This document shows positions 1-8,783 of a DNA stretch of 64,000 bases, one piece after another. The DNA comes from Paraburkholderia fungorum (GTDB taxonomy: Bacteria; Pseudomonadota; Gammaproteobacteria; Burkholderiales; Burkholderiaceae), in contig NZ_FNKP01000001.1 in assembly GCF_900099835.1 (NCBI RefSeq), positions 186,001-250,000 of the forward strand. Reading direction: 5' to 3'. The notes beneath the pieces are model-generated. The model was not told the origin of the DNA. It did not search any database and saw nothing but the letters and a program-made list of their open reading frames with translations. Position 1 is the stretch's first letter; the number at the start of each line of letters is the position of its first letter. The position numbers and the translations under genes were made by a program.

Positions 1-722
1 GCAACGTCGGCAATACTGACCACGATCTGAGTCAACGCCATGCACGCCAGTGCGGCAATGCCCACCCGCCTCAGCGTTAATCCGTGTCGAACGACGATGA
101 CGCCCGCACACGCGCCAAGCACGAACTCGTTTAAATGCATCAACGGAAAATAAAATATCAGGTCATGCGAGTGCGACGGGTATCCCTGGTAATGATGGGT
201 AAACAGATAAAACGTCACGTACTGTGTTGCTATCCATAGCGACGCGGTTGCCGCTATCAGCCGTGCGGTGCTGCTTCGCACTATCAACACCGTCATGTAC
301 GGGAACAGCGCGTAAAAGAATACCTCGACTGAAAGCGACCAGCCCGGCGCATTGACCGCCAACGGGTAGCCCGGAATCCAGGCTTGCAGGAGTAGCGCGG
401 AGAGCGCGAGTTGCGACGAAGTTGCACTCGAAATCAGCGGCAAACTGAGCAGGAGACACGCCACATAGACTGGATAAATGCGGGCAAATCGTGCGATCCA
501 GTATGCCTTTCGCGTCGACGTATCCATCGGCCCCCGATACACGGAGGCCATGATGAATCCAGAAAGGCAGTAGAAAAACGAAACCGCCAGATTGCCGTGA
601 GCGGCGACCTGATTGAGCCATGACGTATCGAAGGGGACAACACTTCGGCCGAAATGAAAAAAGACCACTAGCAACGCGGCGACAAATCTAAACGGAGTCA
701 AGCGTTGCAGACTCAATTTCAT
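1..722 (-). CDS. Acyltransferase family 3 (OafA/YrhL-like), 3' end cut by window edge
   Basis: Integral-membrane acyltransferase of the acyltransferase-3 family, which moves acetyl or other acyl groups onto cell-surface sugars or lipids. About 240 N-terminal residues are visible and the rest lies beyond position 1. The start RLTPFRFVAALLVVFFH, the following LSGFI segment and the ARIYP motif are typical of the family, as is the succession of hydrophobic helices. The ATG at 722 is preceded by an AGGAGG-like ribosome site at good spacing. It is the last visible gene of a minus-strand polysaccharide cluster and probably decorates its product (inference). A run of nine C lies about 80 bases upstream of the start. 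The substrate is unknown. Confidence 0.85.
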   Translation of the reverse strand, partial: MKLSLQRLTPFRFVAALLVVFFHFGRSVVPFDTSWLNQVAAHGNLAVSFFYCLSGFIMASVYRGPMDTSTRKAYWIARFARIYPVYVACLLLSLPLISSATSSQLALSALLLQAWIPGYPLAVNAPGWSLSVEVFFYALFPYMTVLIVRSSTARLIAATASLWIATQYVTFYLFTHHYQGYPSHSHDLIFYFPLMHLNEFVLGACAGVIVVRHGLTLRRVGIAALACMALTQIVVSIADV

Positions 723-1178
723 TCAATACCTCCTGGCGATTCATTCGTTCGATGATCGACAAGAGGTCTTTGCGAGCCGTTGCTGAATAACTTGAAGCCG
801 CCCCCCCCCGAGCAACGATGCAAACGCGACACGGCGGAGAGTGAAACTGCTTTTCCAGCGCGTGATGCCCCTTTAAGAAGCCTAAATCTTACACTATTTA
901 ACTTTGTGAAATTTTGTGTAAGGTATGAGGGACATCCCCGATAGCCTGGCGTCGCTCTCTTCGCAGCACAGGATGCAGGCGGCGCAGAGCCTTATGGCTG
1001 CGGCTTTTTATGAAGCTGGCGTGTCGGTCCTGCGGGGTTCGATGAGAACGGCTTGGGGGTTCGGCGCCCGAGGAGCGCCGTCGCTGCTGGCTGGCTGTTT
1101 CCTGGAGGGCACGCGGCGCGTCCGGTTGCTTTCTCCGGCAGCGCCCCTGCGCTGCCTTGCCTCACCGGTTACGCCACG
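723..1178. other. Gene-free stretch between acyltransferase and GT4 gene
   Basis: This stretch of about 456 bases has no convincing gene. It holds a nine-C run (801-809), an A+T-rich segment near 880-920 with 7-base inverted arms CTTACAC/GTGTAAG (888-894 and 916-922), and a hairpin with 8-base arms GGCAGCGC/GCGCTGCC around 1138-1157, just past the GT4 stop codon. The A+T-rich part could be a promoter. A plus-strand open frame from 925 is probably chance. Confidence 0.5.
801..809. repeat. Nine-C homopolymer upstream of the acyltransferase
   Basis: Nine consecutive C on the plus strand (G on the coding strand) lie about 80 bases upstream of the acyltransferase start codon. Tracts of this length can slip during replication. 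In a promoter region that would change spacing and expression. The link to phase variation is inference. Confidence 0.6.
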
Positions 1179-3575
1179 TCAGTCTGCCGTCCCCGCGATC
1201 TCGGCCAATCGCCGTGCGTAAGCACGGGCGACCGCATCCACTGAGTAGTCACGCTCGATGCGTGCCTTGCCCGCCTGAGCAATCCTCTCACGCAACGGTG
1301 CGTCGTCGATCATGCGTTTCAGCTGTTCGGCCGCGATCGCGACGTCGGGATCGCACCAGTACTGCCCTTCGGAGAATAGATAGTCGCCGGCACGCAGCGG
1401 GATGAGTTCGCCATCTACGAGGAACGCGGTGTCCGCTTCGCAGAAGTCGACGTTGCCGGAGAAGTTGGTCGCCACGACCGGCTGCCCCAGCGCCATAGCC
1501 TCGGCGATCACGCGACCGAAGCCTTCACTGCGATGCAGCGAAACATAGGCATCGCAACAGGCCATGAAGTCGGTCGAATCCTGCCGGCTCATCCGCTCGG
1601 ACATGATGTAAATACGGCTGTCGCCCGCAGCCAGGTCGAGCACTGCGCGCCAAACCGGATCGTCGTCACGCACGTTCATCGCCTTGATGGCGAGCCCGAC
1701 GCCCGCGCCCTGCTGGCCGAACGCCTGCTTGAACGCCTGCACGCCGGCGAGCGGATTCTTGCGGCTAAGCCACGAGTTGCCGTCGAACATCAGATAGAAC
1801 AGAAACTCGTTCGACGGCAGCCCGAACCGTTCGCGTGTCGGGTCTTTCAACGCAGGCACTTCGACGGCCATTGGCATGTAATGGACCGGCGTGTCGCCCA
1901 AGGGGCTATAGACACTCTGCACGAAGCGGCTCTGCGCCCAGATCTCGTCGACCATATGATGCACATTGCCGAACGCGCTCGGCCAGTGAGGCAGTTCCCA
2001 CGGCCACGCGCCGATCTTGTACGTCGGCGCGTCGATCAATTTACGGCCGCCCTCCAGCGCAAGGCGCACCATTTCCGGCGCCGGCAGGCAAATCAGGCTG
2101 ATTCGATATTTGAGCTCGTCGCTGATCAGGTGATCGACCGAGTGATCCAGCTTCAGCGGACCCTGCATCGGCGCGTTGATCAGCGTGACCGGCGTGGCGT
2201 TCAGCTGGAGCACGCGCGCGGCCATGCGAGCATCTTCGCCCAGGCCGAGCACGCCCTGCGGGAAGCCGATCACGTTCACGCCGTGGCTGTAGCCGGTCGC
2301 TTCGACACGCGCGTAATAGCGGGTTGGCTCGCGCTGATCGTCAGCGTCGGTGCGCTCGACGCGGCGCACCTTGAGCGACCCCAGCAACGGGTATTCAACG
2401 TCACCCCACGCGCTCCACCAATTCACGAGCTGAGCGCGGCCGGCTTCCGTGCCGATGTCGTACAGGCTGCGCAGATCGGCGCGTTCGTTCGCGATCAGCG
2501 TGAGAAAGCGTGGCAGCAACGATGTACCGGCCTGCTGCTCGTCGTCGATGCCGGCCAGCACATCGGCCACCCGGGCAGCCGACCATTTGATGGTGTGATA
2601 TTCGTGTTGTCCGTCTTTGTCCCACCACGAAAGCAGGGCTAGACGCTCGCTGAAACTGGCCAGGTTGAACGACTTCTGAAGGTCGAGACGTTCACTCCAG
2701 ATCAGATTCAGAAAGCGGGGCAACGGCGGCAGCAAACATTGCTCGCCCCATTCCATCTCGAACAGCGGCCCGAGCACCGTCGGCGGTACCCACCTGATCA
2801 CGCGATATTGCGACTGACCATGTTCGACCCACCACGACAGGCAATTGAGCCGGCCGACAAAAGTCTGCAGCGAACCGAACGCGGCCCGGAGGTCTGGCCG
2901 TTCGGCGACGAGCCGCGACAGAAAACGCGGCACGTGCAGGCCGTCGTCGACGGTGGGCTGCTCGGGCTCGAGTAGCACGCCGCCGATCGGCGGCGGGGTC
3001 CAATTGATGCGCGGATATTCGCGCTGCCCGTCCTCTGCCCACCAGCTCAGGCAGGCGAGCCGGCCGGTCAACGTGGTCAGGTCGAAAGCGCTGCGCAAAT
3101 CGTCGCGCCCGTTCGTGAGGAGCGCGAGAAAGCGCGGCAACGGTATGTTGGCGGACTGCGGCGCCTCGACCTGCTCCAGCAATTCGGGCGAGGAAATCCG
3201 TTCGAGCAGGGTTTCAGCGAGGAGCTTCGTGTCGAGCGCGCTCGGCGCGGTCGAGCGAAGCCAGAAAGTCACGGCGTCCGGATGCTGATCGATCAGCGCA
3301 TCGTTGTCGAGTTGTCGCAGATATTCAAGGTCTTCCGGACGAAGCGCCCAGTGGAAGTCCGAGTATGTCTCGCGCGCCGTCATTTCCCACCAGAAGTACA
3401 GCGTGACGCGGTCGTCCAGCGTCCTGGTATTGAAGGGCGCGAGGTCAGCTCTGAACTGCACTAAAAAGTAGATCGCGCTCGGCAGGCAGAATCGCTCTGC
3501 GGGCGAAGGGTACTGATACTCTGCCAGCCACCCTGTATTGTTTTTTTTGGGTCCCAGATTAAGCAAGTTATGCAA
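1179..3575 (-). CDS. GT4-family glycosyltransferase with repeated N-terminal module
   Basis: Glycosyltransferase of 798 residues, probably cytoplasmic. The C-terminal part (about 430-798) is a GT-B fold, family 4 type domain: it starts at VNVIGFPQGVLGLGEDAR and carries the nucleotide-sugar motif EGFGRVIAEAMALG (near 680), which has the E-x7-E pattern. The N-terminal 400 residues are unusual. A module LPRFL..L...R.DL....... GRL..LSWW...GQ.EY..I.W recurs at about residues 144, 213, 283 and 352, with a diverged copy near 32. The chosen start is TTG at 3575, because a stop lies a short way upstream in this frame and no good ATG follows. An A8 tract (coding strand) falls at codons 10-12. It sits downstream of other transferases in one minus-strand cluster. 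Donor and acceptor sugars are unknown. Confidence 0.85.
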   Translation of the reverse strand: MHNLLNLGPKKNNTGWLAEYQYPSPAERFCLPSAIYFLVQFRADLAPFNTRTLDDRVTLYFWWEMTARETYSDFHWALRPEDLEYLRQLDNDALIDQHPDAVTFWLRSTAPSALDTKLLAETLLERISSPELLEQVEAPQSANIPLPRFLALLTNGRDDLRSAFDLTTLTGRLACLSWWAEDGQREYPRINWTPPPIGGVLLEPEQPTVDDGLHVPRFLSRLVAERPDLRAAFGSLQTFVGRLNCLSWWVEHGQSQYRVIRWVPPTVLGPLFEMEWGEQCLLPPLPRFLNLIWSERLDLQKSFNLASFSERLALLSWWDKDGQHEYHTIKWSAARVADVLAGIDDEQQAGTSLLPRFLTLIANERADLRSLYDIGTEAGRAQLVNWWSAWGDVEYPLLGSLKVRRVERTDADDQREPTRYYARVEATGYSHGVNVIGFPQGVLGLGEDARMAARVLQLNATPVTLINAPMQGPLKLDHSVDHLISDELKYRISLICLPAPEMVRLALEGGRKLIDAPTYKIGAWPWELPHWPSAFGNVHHMVDEIWAQSRFVQSVYSPLGDTPVHYMPMAVEVPALKDPTRERFGLPSNEFLFYLMFDGNSWLSRKNPLAGVQAFKQAFGQQGAGVGLAIKAMNVRDDDPVWRAVLDLAAGDSRIYIMSERMSRQDSTDFMACCDAYVSLHRSEGFGRVIAEAMALGQPVVATNFSGNVDFCEADTAFLVDGELIPLRAGDYLFSEGQYWCDPDVAIAAEQLKRMIDDAPLRERIAQAGKARIERDYSVDAVARAYARRLAEIAGTAD
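3541..3548. repeat. T8/A8 homopolymer inside the GT4 gene start
   Basis: Eight T on the plus strand, read as AAA AAA AA in the glycosyltransferase at codons 10-12. Slippage by one base would shift the frame within the first 40 bases. It is therefore a candidate on/off switch, or alternatively a site of sequencing error. The consequence is inference. Confidence 0.55.
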
Positions 3576-3813
3576 TCCTTGAAGGCCGTGAGAAGGAATA
3601 GTCGTCGGTCAGCATAGGATGGGGCGAGTCGCCGGAGGTGTTCACCAACTGCTTGCCCCAACGCTGTCTGACCGCCTCTAATTCCTGGTTGAAGCAGCTG
3701 ATTTTTCCAGCACAGGTTTCGCAACTCACGCCGACGCCGAGCACCAGACCACCTTGCCGAAAGTTGTTGTCCGGGTACGGCAACTTCTCGCCGACGTTCG
3801 CCTGCAGCGCCAC
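3568..3813 (-). CDS. Possible small protein between glycosyltransferase genes
   Basis: An 81-codon frame starting at GTG 3813 and ending 8 bases inside the start of the following GT4 gene. It lies in the otherwise empty gap between the two transferase genes. Third codon positions are mostly G or C, as in real genes here, and the composition is protein-like. It includes a cysteine group (SCETCAGKISCF) near residues 30-41. No ribosome site is obvious and I recognise no family. It could be a genuine small protein, a remnant of a longer gene, or chance. Confidence 0.35.
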   Translation of the reverse strand: MALQANVGEKLPYPDNNFRQGGLVLGVGVSCETCAGKISCFNQELEAVRQRWGKQLVNTSGDSPHPMLTDDYSFSRPSRIA

Positions 3814-3836
3814 CGAAGCGACTCGTCGAACCAGCC

Positions 3837-3864
3837 GGCGCTGATGACTTCAGTCATCAGCGCC
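3837..3864. other. Perfect 13-base inverted repeat, intercistronic hairpin
   Basis: Two 13-base arms (GGCGCTGATGACT and its exact complement) separated by two bases, placed about 60 bases past the stop of the GT2-methyltransferase gene. No T tract follows on either strand, so it is not a classical terminator. It could be an RNA-stabilising or processing hairpin, or a protein-binding palindrome. Confidence 0.6.
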
Positions 3865-3922
3865 CATCAGGCAGACGAAGCCGGCTGTGCGTAGCAGCGT
3901 GATGCGAGTCAGCGCCGGGCAG

Positions 3923-5584
3923 TTACTTGCGAATGAAATAAACGTCCTGATTGCCGTCCCAGCCGCCAGTCAGACGTTCCACGATCGTCAGTTGGTTTTC
4001 TTCGCAGAAAGTCCGCAGCCAGCGCTCCGGAATCAGCGAAATACCGTAACGCTCTCCGGCATCCACGACGATTTTGGCTCTCACCGAATTCTGACGTTGC
4101 GAGTCGACAAACGCATATTCGCCGGCGTCGTAAGACGACAGCAGGCGTTGGCGAGCTTCTTCGCCTACCGAATAGCAATCGGCCTCACCTAGACGCTCTC
4201 TCGACCGCGCGCCATGTGTGGTGACGACGGCAATGCCGCCCGACCGGATCTTGCTGAAGAAATGCTTCAATGCCGACTGGGCACCTGCCTGCGAAAGATG
4301 CGGGATGAGTGACGCCAGGGCTGCGACGTCGAACTTCTCGTTTTCGAGTGCGGCATATTCGAAAAGCGGAGCAACCAGGTGATGCCCATGGACGCCGAAT
4401 GTCGAACGGCAAAATTCGACAGCGGGCGCCATGACGTCCGCGACATGGATATCGGATGCCTTGAATTTTCTGGCGAGGTGCCGGGTGTTGCGTCCGTAGC
4501 TGGAGGGGAGTTCAAGAATCGTCGGGTTTTTGCTACCGGACAATTTGGCGGCCCGCTCGACGAACTTCGCCATCTGCAAGCCAACCGATTCGTAGTGCCC
4601 CTTCGAACCGTCGAAGAAGTCGTCGTTGGGATGAACCGGCGCGGCAGCGACGATCTCGACGTTCGATTTCTCAGCAGAACCGGACGCGGTCGACTCGGCA
4701 AATACCTCGTCGATGCCCAATTCTCTAAGCGCACTGCGGATTGTCAGGTTTTCTGCATGCGTTTGCAGACCAAGCTGATTTTTCACCGCGTCACTGATTC
4801 GGGTAATTCTGCGTCGGGCTTCGATCAGCGCGGCCACTTTCTCGTATTCGAGCAGGCGTTCCCCGCCTAGTTTGCCTTCGGCTCCCACAACGCCAGTCGA
4901 ATTACTCAGATCCGATTTGATGTAATAGTCGCCAACGACGGTTCCGATCAATTCGAAATCGGACGGATAGGCGGCCGTAATGCGCAGCAGAAGATCGTAA
5001 TCTTCCTCCCACGTCAGCAGGGTATCGAAATATAGCTCGGGAGAAGCAATCGACCTGTCGATCAGGTAGGAGTGAATCGGGCAGAAGTTGGCCACGAACA
5101 GATCTTCGAGACCTTCGCCGGGGAAAACCGCCGAGTCTGCGCGTGTCGCCACGAGAAACTGCGGAGAGACGTCGGCATGCACCACCCGGACCGACGAGAA
5201 CGCAATAGCGGCGTTGCTTGCCTTCAATTGGTCGACCAGAAGGCCATAGGCCTCCGGATACAACACATCATCGTAGTCGAGGAAAGCGACGTACTGACCA
5301 CTAGCCTTGGCCAGTCCCAGGTTCAACAGTTCCGTGCGCGCATCTTTGGGTTCTTCCGACGTGAAATTCACCAGTTCCAGCGAAGGCGCGTCGTGCATCT
5401 TGAGCAAGCGAGCCAACGATGCCTCGACCTGCGCGATATCAGAAGGTGAGAACCTTTGCAGCGTAACGATGATATTGAGCGGACGATAGGTTTGTCCGAC
5501 CAGCGAAAAAACACAACGCTCCAACTCATTGAGGCGTTTGACGTCATGAAGCCTGACGATACAGTCGACTTGATTTTCAATCAT
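3923..5584 (-). CDS. Bifunctional GT2 glycosyltransferase / methyltransferase
   Basis: A 553-residue protein with two enzyme domains. Residues 1 to about 230 form a GT-A family 2 glycosyltransferase: VDCIVRLHDVKRLNELERCV at the start and the metal-binding acidic cluster FLDYDDVLYP at 101-110. Residues from about 330 onward look like a class I SAM-dependent methyltransferase, with TILELPSSYGRNTRHL near 355 as motif I (the glycine-rich loop is atypical) and a later AVVTTHG strand. The ATG at 5584 was chosen; an in-frame TTG at 5596 would overlap the preceding gene. Only 5 bases separate it from that gene, so the two are probably co-transcribed. It likely adds a sugar and methylates it or the chain end (inference). 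Acceptor unknown. Confidence 0.8.
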   Translation of the reverse strand: MIENQVDCIVRLHDVKRLNELERCVFSLVGQTYRPLNIIVTLQRFSPSDIAQVEASLARLLKMHDAPSLELVNFTSEEPKDARTELLNLGLAKASGQYVAFLDYDDVLYPEAYGLLVDQLKASNAAIAFSSVRVVHADVSPQFLVATRADSAVFPGEGLEDLFVANFCPIHSYLIDRSIASPELYFDTLLTWEEDYDLLLRITAAYPSDFELIGTVVGDYYIKSDLSNSTGVVGAEGKLGGERLLEYEKVAALIEARRRITRISDAVKNQLGLQTHAENLTIRSALRELGIDEVFAESTASGSAEKSNVEIVAAAPVHPNDDFFDGSKGHYESVGLQMAKFVERAAKLSGSKNPTILELPSSYGRNTRHLARKFKASDIHVADVMAPAVEFCRSTFGVHGHHLVAPLFEYAALENEKFDVAALASLIPHLSQAGAQSALKHFFSKIRSGGIAVVTTHGARSRERLGEADCYSVGEEARQRLLSSYDAGEYAFVDSQRQNSVRAKIVVDAGERYGISLIPERWLRTFCEENQLTIVERLTGGWDGNQDVYFIRK

Positions 5585-5589
5585 GTGTT

Positions 5590-7776
5590 TTACCAACGCG
5601 GTTTCGCGAAGCTAGTGTGTGCGGAGAAATCGGCGATCCTGCTCCACTCAACGGGAACAGGCTCTGGATACTGCTGAGGTAATTGCTTGCCCAGGCCATC
5701 CATTTCGCTCTGCAACCACTGCTCGAATTCCGCGCCGCGCCACTTCCTCGCAAGCAAAGAAGCAGACGTGTAAATCATTTCTATCGTCGATACGCTCATC
5801 TTGCGATTGGTGACACGATGAAGGAAAAGTGCCTGTGGACAGGTTTTCAGACCGAACCCATGCGCCCTGGCACGCCAGGAAAGATCGACGTCTTCGCAAT
5901 ACATAAAGAAGGTTTCGTCGAAGCCGCCCAATTCCTCGAAGCAGGTTCTGGAAATTGCCAGGCACGCACCCGATACCCAAGGCGTTTCGAGCGTCAGGTA
6001 ATCATAGGGTTTGGGGTGTTCCGACGGGAATTGCAGTGCTTCGACCAGCGATCTTCCGTCCGACGCCAATACGGCTTTAACCAGACTGCCGATCGCGTCC
6101 GGATGCAGAACGCCATCCGGATTGAGTGAAATATAGATATCGGCGCCGTCGGCGAAAGCAGCGCGCATCAGCCTGTTGTGGCCGCCGCCAAAGCCCACGT
6201 TTCCTTCCGACGGGAAACGTGTCAGGAAGCTGCGGTCCAGATGACAGTGTTCGCTCGAATTACCGTTGTCGACCAGGTACAGATTGTTGGCTACCGGCAG
6301 GCCGGCTTCTGCGAGAGAGATACGGGCCGCTTCGACCGCACGCTCGAGTTCCGCCTGGTCATTGTTATAGGTCACGACGCCGATAACGACCTTTACGTTG
6401 CGCTGCCCTTTGACGTGCAAGCCAAGAACTCGTTGCTGAATGATGTCGGCAAGTCGTCGAGGCGGCTGCGCGATCGGCGTCGGCCGAACGGCGCGGATCT
6501 TGACACCCTTCGGGTCAAGCAGATGGAAAACATAATTCTTCACAAACGCTTTCAGATCAGGCGCAGACGCGATGTTCATCATTGCCGGAGTTTTCTCATA
6601 CAGCTCCGGCCGCGCGATTTTCATCCAGTGAAAACCTGCGTGCTCGCATGCGTAGAAGAAAAGCCGCTCAATTGAATGCGCGAGCGTTGCGTCCGTCTGG
6701 CTAGCTTCAGCCGGAAAATCGTCGAAAGTCAGATTCAGGTCGACCAGATTTTTCAAGGCCGCCGTTCGCGCCCAGAACATTGAGCCGGATGGAAAATCGA
6801 GCGGTGCCGATTTGTCGATAGCGAAACCGAGACGGTTTGCCAGCTTCTGCGCGCCGTCGAAGTTGCCTCCCCAATTGGTCCAGTGCCTCATGGTTTCAAA
6901 ATGCTGGGCCGCGACCATCCCCAACTTGGGATCATGTTCAAAAGCGTAAAGAACACTGCCGACGATTTCGGCCGAACCGGACAGGCTTTCGAGAATGAAG
7001 TGACGCCACTGGGCCAAAGCGCTTGCGTGATGGGACCGCTTGCCATGCAGACACAGAACGAACTCATAGCTCTCGAATACATTCTTGAATGCGAGCAATT
7101 TTGGCGCGATATCGCGGCCGCGGTTGGGGACCACGCGAACTTCGACGACGCCTTTTGTCCAGCCCTTAAAAGCATTCTGGATTAATTCGGCAGAGAATGA
7201 ATCGCAGGTCGATATGAATATATCTACACCGACGGGAATGCTATTCAAATAAACACGAAACTCTGGTGCAAGTTCCGGATAAAACAAATGGATAATCGCA
7301 GCGACACGCTCCGTTTTCAATTGTTTCAACGTCGGAAACTGAAACGGAACCTTGGCACTATAATCAATTTCAATCGCACGACCTGCCTCCGGAGGAGTCA
7401 CCGGCGGCAGTGGCGCTCCGTCTAACTTGACGGTAGGCATGATCCGCTTCAGGTGCTTGGTCAACGGATGCAGGAAGCGGGGCCACGAACGGCGCGACCC
7501 TGCAATGGACTGTGCAGATGTTTCGCGCATGGTGGCCACTTCGGCTGCCGCCGCGTCTGCGATTGCGCGATACCGGCTTTCGATCGCTTTGATTCTGCGC
7601 CGCTCTTCCAGAATCATGTCGCGCAGCATTAGACGGTGCTCGTCTTTGCCCCAAATGTGCTGATCTGTCTTTGAGGAGTCCGCAGTTGTTGCAGTATTTG
7701 GCTCGTCCGGGCGCTCCTCACCCGCGATTGCAAGCGAGGAGGACACACGATCCTGTTCTGTTGTAATCGAGTTCAT
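5590..7776 (-). CDS. Rhamnan-synthesis-F-like / GT2 glycosyltransferase fusion
   Basis: A 728-residue protein and the first gene of the minus-strand polysaccharide cluster. Residues about 150-420 match the rhamnan synthesis protein F (RgpF) type: [16 protein letters not shown] near 215, then LHGKRS and the [12 protein letters not shown] segment. Residues about 455-690 are a GT2 domain of the rhamnosyltransferase type: [10 protein letters not shown] near 459, [11 protein letters not shown] near 555 and [17 protein letters not shown] near 624. The first 130 residues are charged, possibly coiled coil ([20 protein letters not shown]). Both domains act on polyrhamnose-like chains in known systems, so a rhamnose-containing surface glycan is a reasonable guess. 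ATG at 7776; the promoter is presumably in the A+T-richer gap beyond. Confidence 0.8.
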   Translation of the reverse strand: MNSITTEQDRVSSSLAIAGEERPDEPNTATTADSSKTDQHIWGKDEHRLMLRDMILEERRRIKAIESRYRAIADAAAAEVATMRETSAQSIAGSRRSWPRFLHPLTKHLKRIMPTVKLDGAPLPPVTPPEAGRAIEIDYSAKVPFQFPTLKQLKTERVAAIIHLFYPELAPEFRVYLNSIPVGVDIFISTCDSFSAELIQNAFKGWTKGVVEVRVVPNRGRDIAPKLLAFKNVFESYEFVLCLHGKRSHHASALAQWRHFILESLSGSAEIVGSVLYAFEHDPKLGMVAAQHFETMRHWTNWGGNFDGAQKLANRLGFAIDKSAPLDFPSGSMFWARTAALKNLVDLNLTFDDFPAEASQTDATLAHSIERLFFYACEHAGFHWMKIARPELYEKTPAMMNIASAPDLKAFVKNYVFHLLDPKGVKIRAVRPTPIAQPPRRLADIIQQRVLGLHVKGQRNVKVVIGVVTYNNDQAELERAVEAARISLAEAGLPVANNLYLVDNGNSSEHCHLDRSFLTRFPSEGNVGFGGGHNRLMRAAFADGADIYISLNPDGVLHPDAIGSLVKAVLASDGRSLVEALQFPSEHPKPYDYLTLETPWVSGACLAISRTCFEELGGFDETFFMYCEDVDLSWRARAHGFGLKTCPQALFLHRVTNRKMSVSTIEMIYTSASLLARKWRGAEFEQWLQSEMDGLGKQLPQQYPEPVPVEWSRIADFSAHTSFAKPRW

Positions 7777-8361
7777 GCGATAGCAAAAGTTGTGGAGTAT
7801 GCGAGATCAAAAAACTGTGTGGTCGGATGCTGGACGGTCCGTCCAGGAGTCAGTGAGCGCCCACGTAATTTGGCTAGCTGCATTGTACCCGAGGATCTAC
7901 TATGGACTTTCTCGCATGGCGGCTTTGAGCCGATCAGCAGCGTCATTCGCAGCTAAATTTACCGATCATTTCTGTGAACCGGTCAAATAAACCAGGAAAG
8001 TCACTTCAATAAATAGTCCCTACACAGCGGTCGTTCATCGGTGAAGAAGAAAATCAGGAATGTTAATTTCAAAGATCTTTCAGTTGAATATTGAAAGCCG
8101 GAAATGAGTAAGACTTGATGGGAGCTTGATGTGGGCAGCGTGCCGCTATCCGTGAAGACTTCGCGTGGCTGAAGTTCTGCGAACAGGCCTGAAGGGCGAC
8201 TCACACGACACGATGATGTGCGTAAGCCTCGCACGTCGAAGCAGAGAATCTGATGCGTCGAGCGAAATGAGGAGTGCGGTCGCCAGCAGCATTTATCGAT
8301 GCGGCGAACTTCCGTCCATCGGGATTCCAGCCCAGCCAGATTTCTCGCAAGGCCAAAAATG
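7777..8361. other. Gene-free stretch between polysaccharide cluster and tRNA-Arg
   Basis: About 585 bases without a convincing gene. The part from about 7950 to 8110 is visibly richer in A and T than the surroundings and may contain the promoter of the minus-strand polysaccharide cluster. Open frames at 7790-7990 (plus) and 8001-8234 (minus) have no ribosome site and no recognisable product. I see no integrase, direct repeat or insertion sequence. Confidence 0.5.
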
Positions 8362-8391
8362 AAAAAGGCCCTTGGCTTTCGCCGCAGGGCC
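8362..8391 (-). terminator. Rho-independent terminator of tRNA-Arg
   Basis: On the minus strand a GGCCCT/AGGGCC stem around a GCGGCGAAAGCCA loop is followed by TTTTTCATTTTT. It lies about 45 bases past the 3' end of the tRNA gene and is oriented to end that transcript. Confidence 0.85.
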
Positions 8392-8434
8392 TGATCTATG
8401 TGGGTTTGAATTACCCACCATCATTTCATTATTC

Positions 8435-8510
8435 TGGTGCGCCCGGCTGGGATCGAACCAGCAACCCCTGCCTTCGGAGGGCAGTACTCTATCCATTGAG
8501 CTACGGGCGC
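8435..8510 (-). tRNA. tRNA-Arg (anticodon CCG)
   Basis: Full cloverleaf on the minus strand. The acceptor stem GCGCCCG pairs with CGGGCGC. The D arm is GCTC..GAGT, the anticodon stem CTGCC/GGCAG encloses loop CTCCGAA (anticodon CCG at 8475-8477), and the T arm contains GGTTCGATCC. The discriminator base is A and the CCA end is encoded. It decodes the Arg codon CGG. A terminator follows at 8362-8391. It stands at the edge of a glycan cluster, a common position for island borders. Confidence 0.97.
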
Positions 8511-8783
8511 TTCACGCAAAAGCGCGGCAACCGGAACGGATGCGACGCCAAAGCAAGACCGCAAGAATACCCGGTTTCGGCCCGACCGTCCACCTGACGG
8601 CCCATATGACACGATCTCGCGCCCGTCAACCGCGCTTCGCGCTTCGGGTAAACGCCTGCTGAACAGCCCGCCGCGCGCCTCGCCGCCGCTGAAATCTTGC
8701 GTCTATAATCGTCCGTGGCTGATCAAAAACAAGAAGTTGCCGTCACGCTGTACCGCTCACATACCCACGGAGACGAGACAAGC

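Noticed and set aside
925..1221. 98-codon plus-strand frame after the A+T-rich patch
   Set aside because: No ribosome site, composition of translated GC-rich noncoding DNA, and it runs into the 3' end of the GT4 gene.
7790..8234. Short frames in the spacer next to the tRNA
   Set aside because: No ribosome sites, no coding-like third-position bias, no recognisable product.
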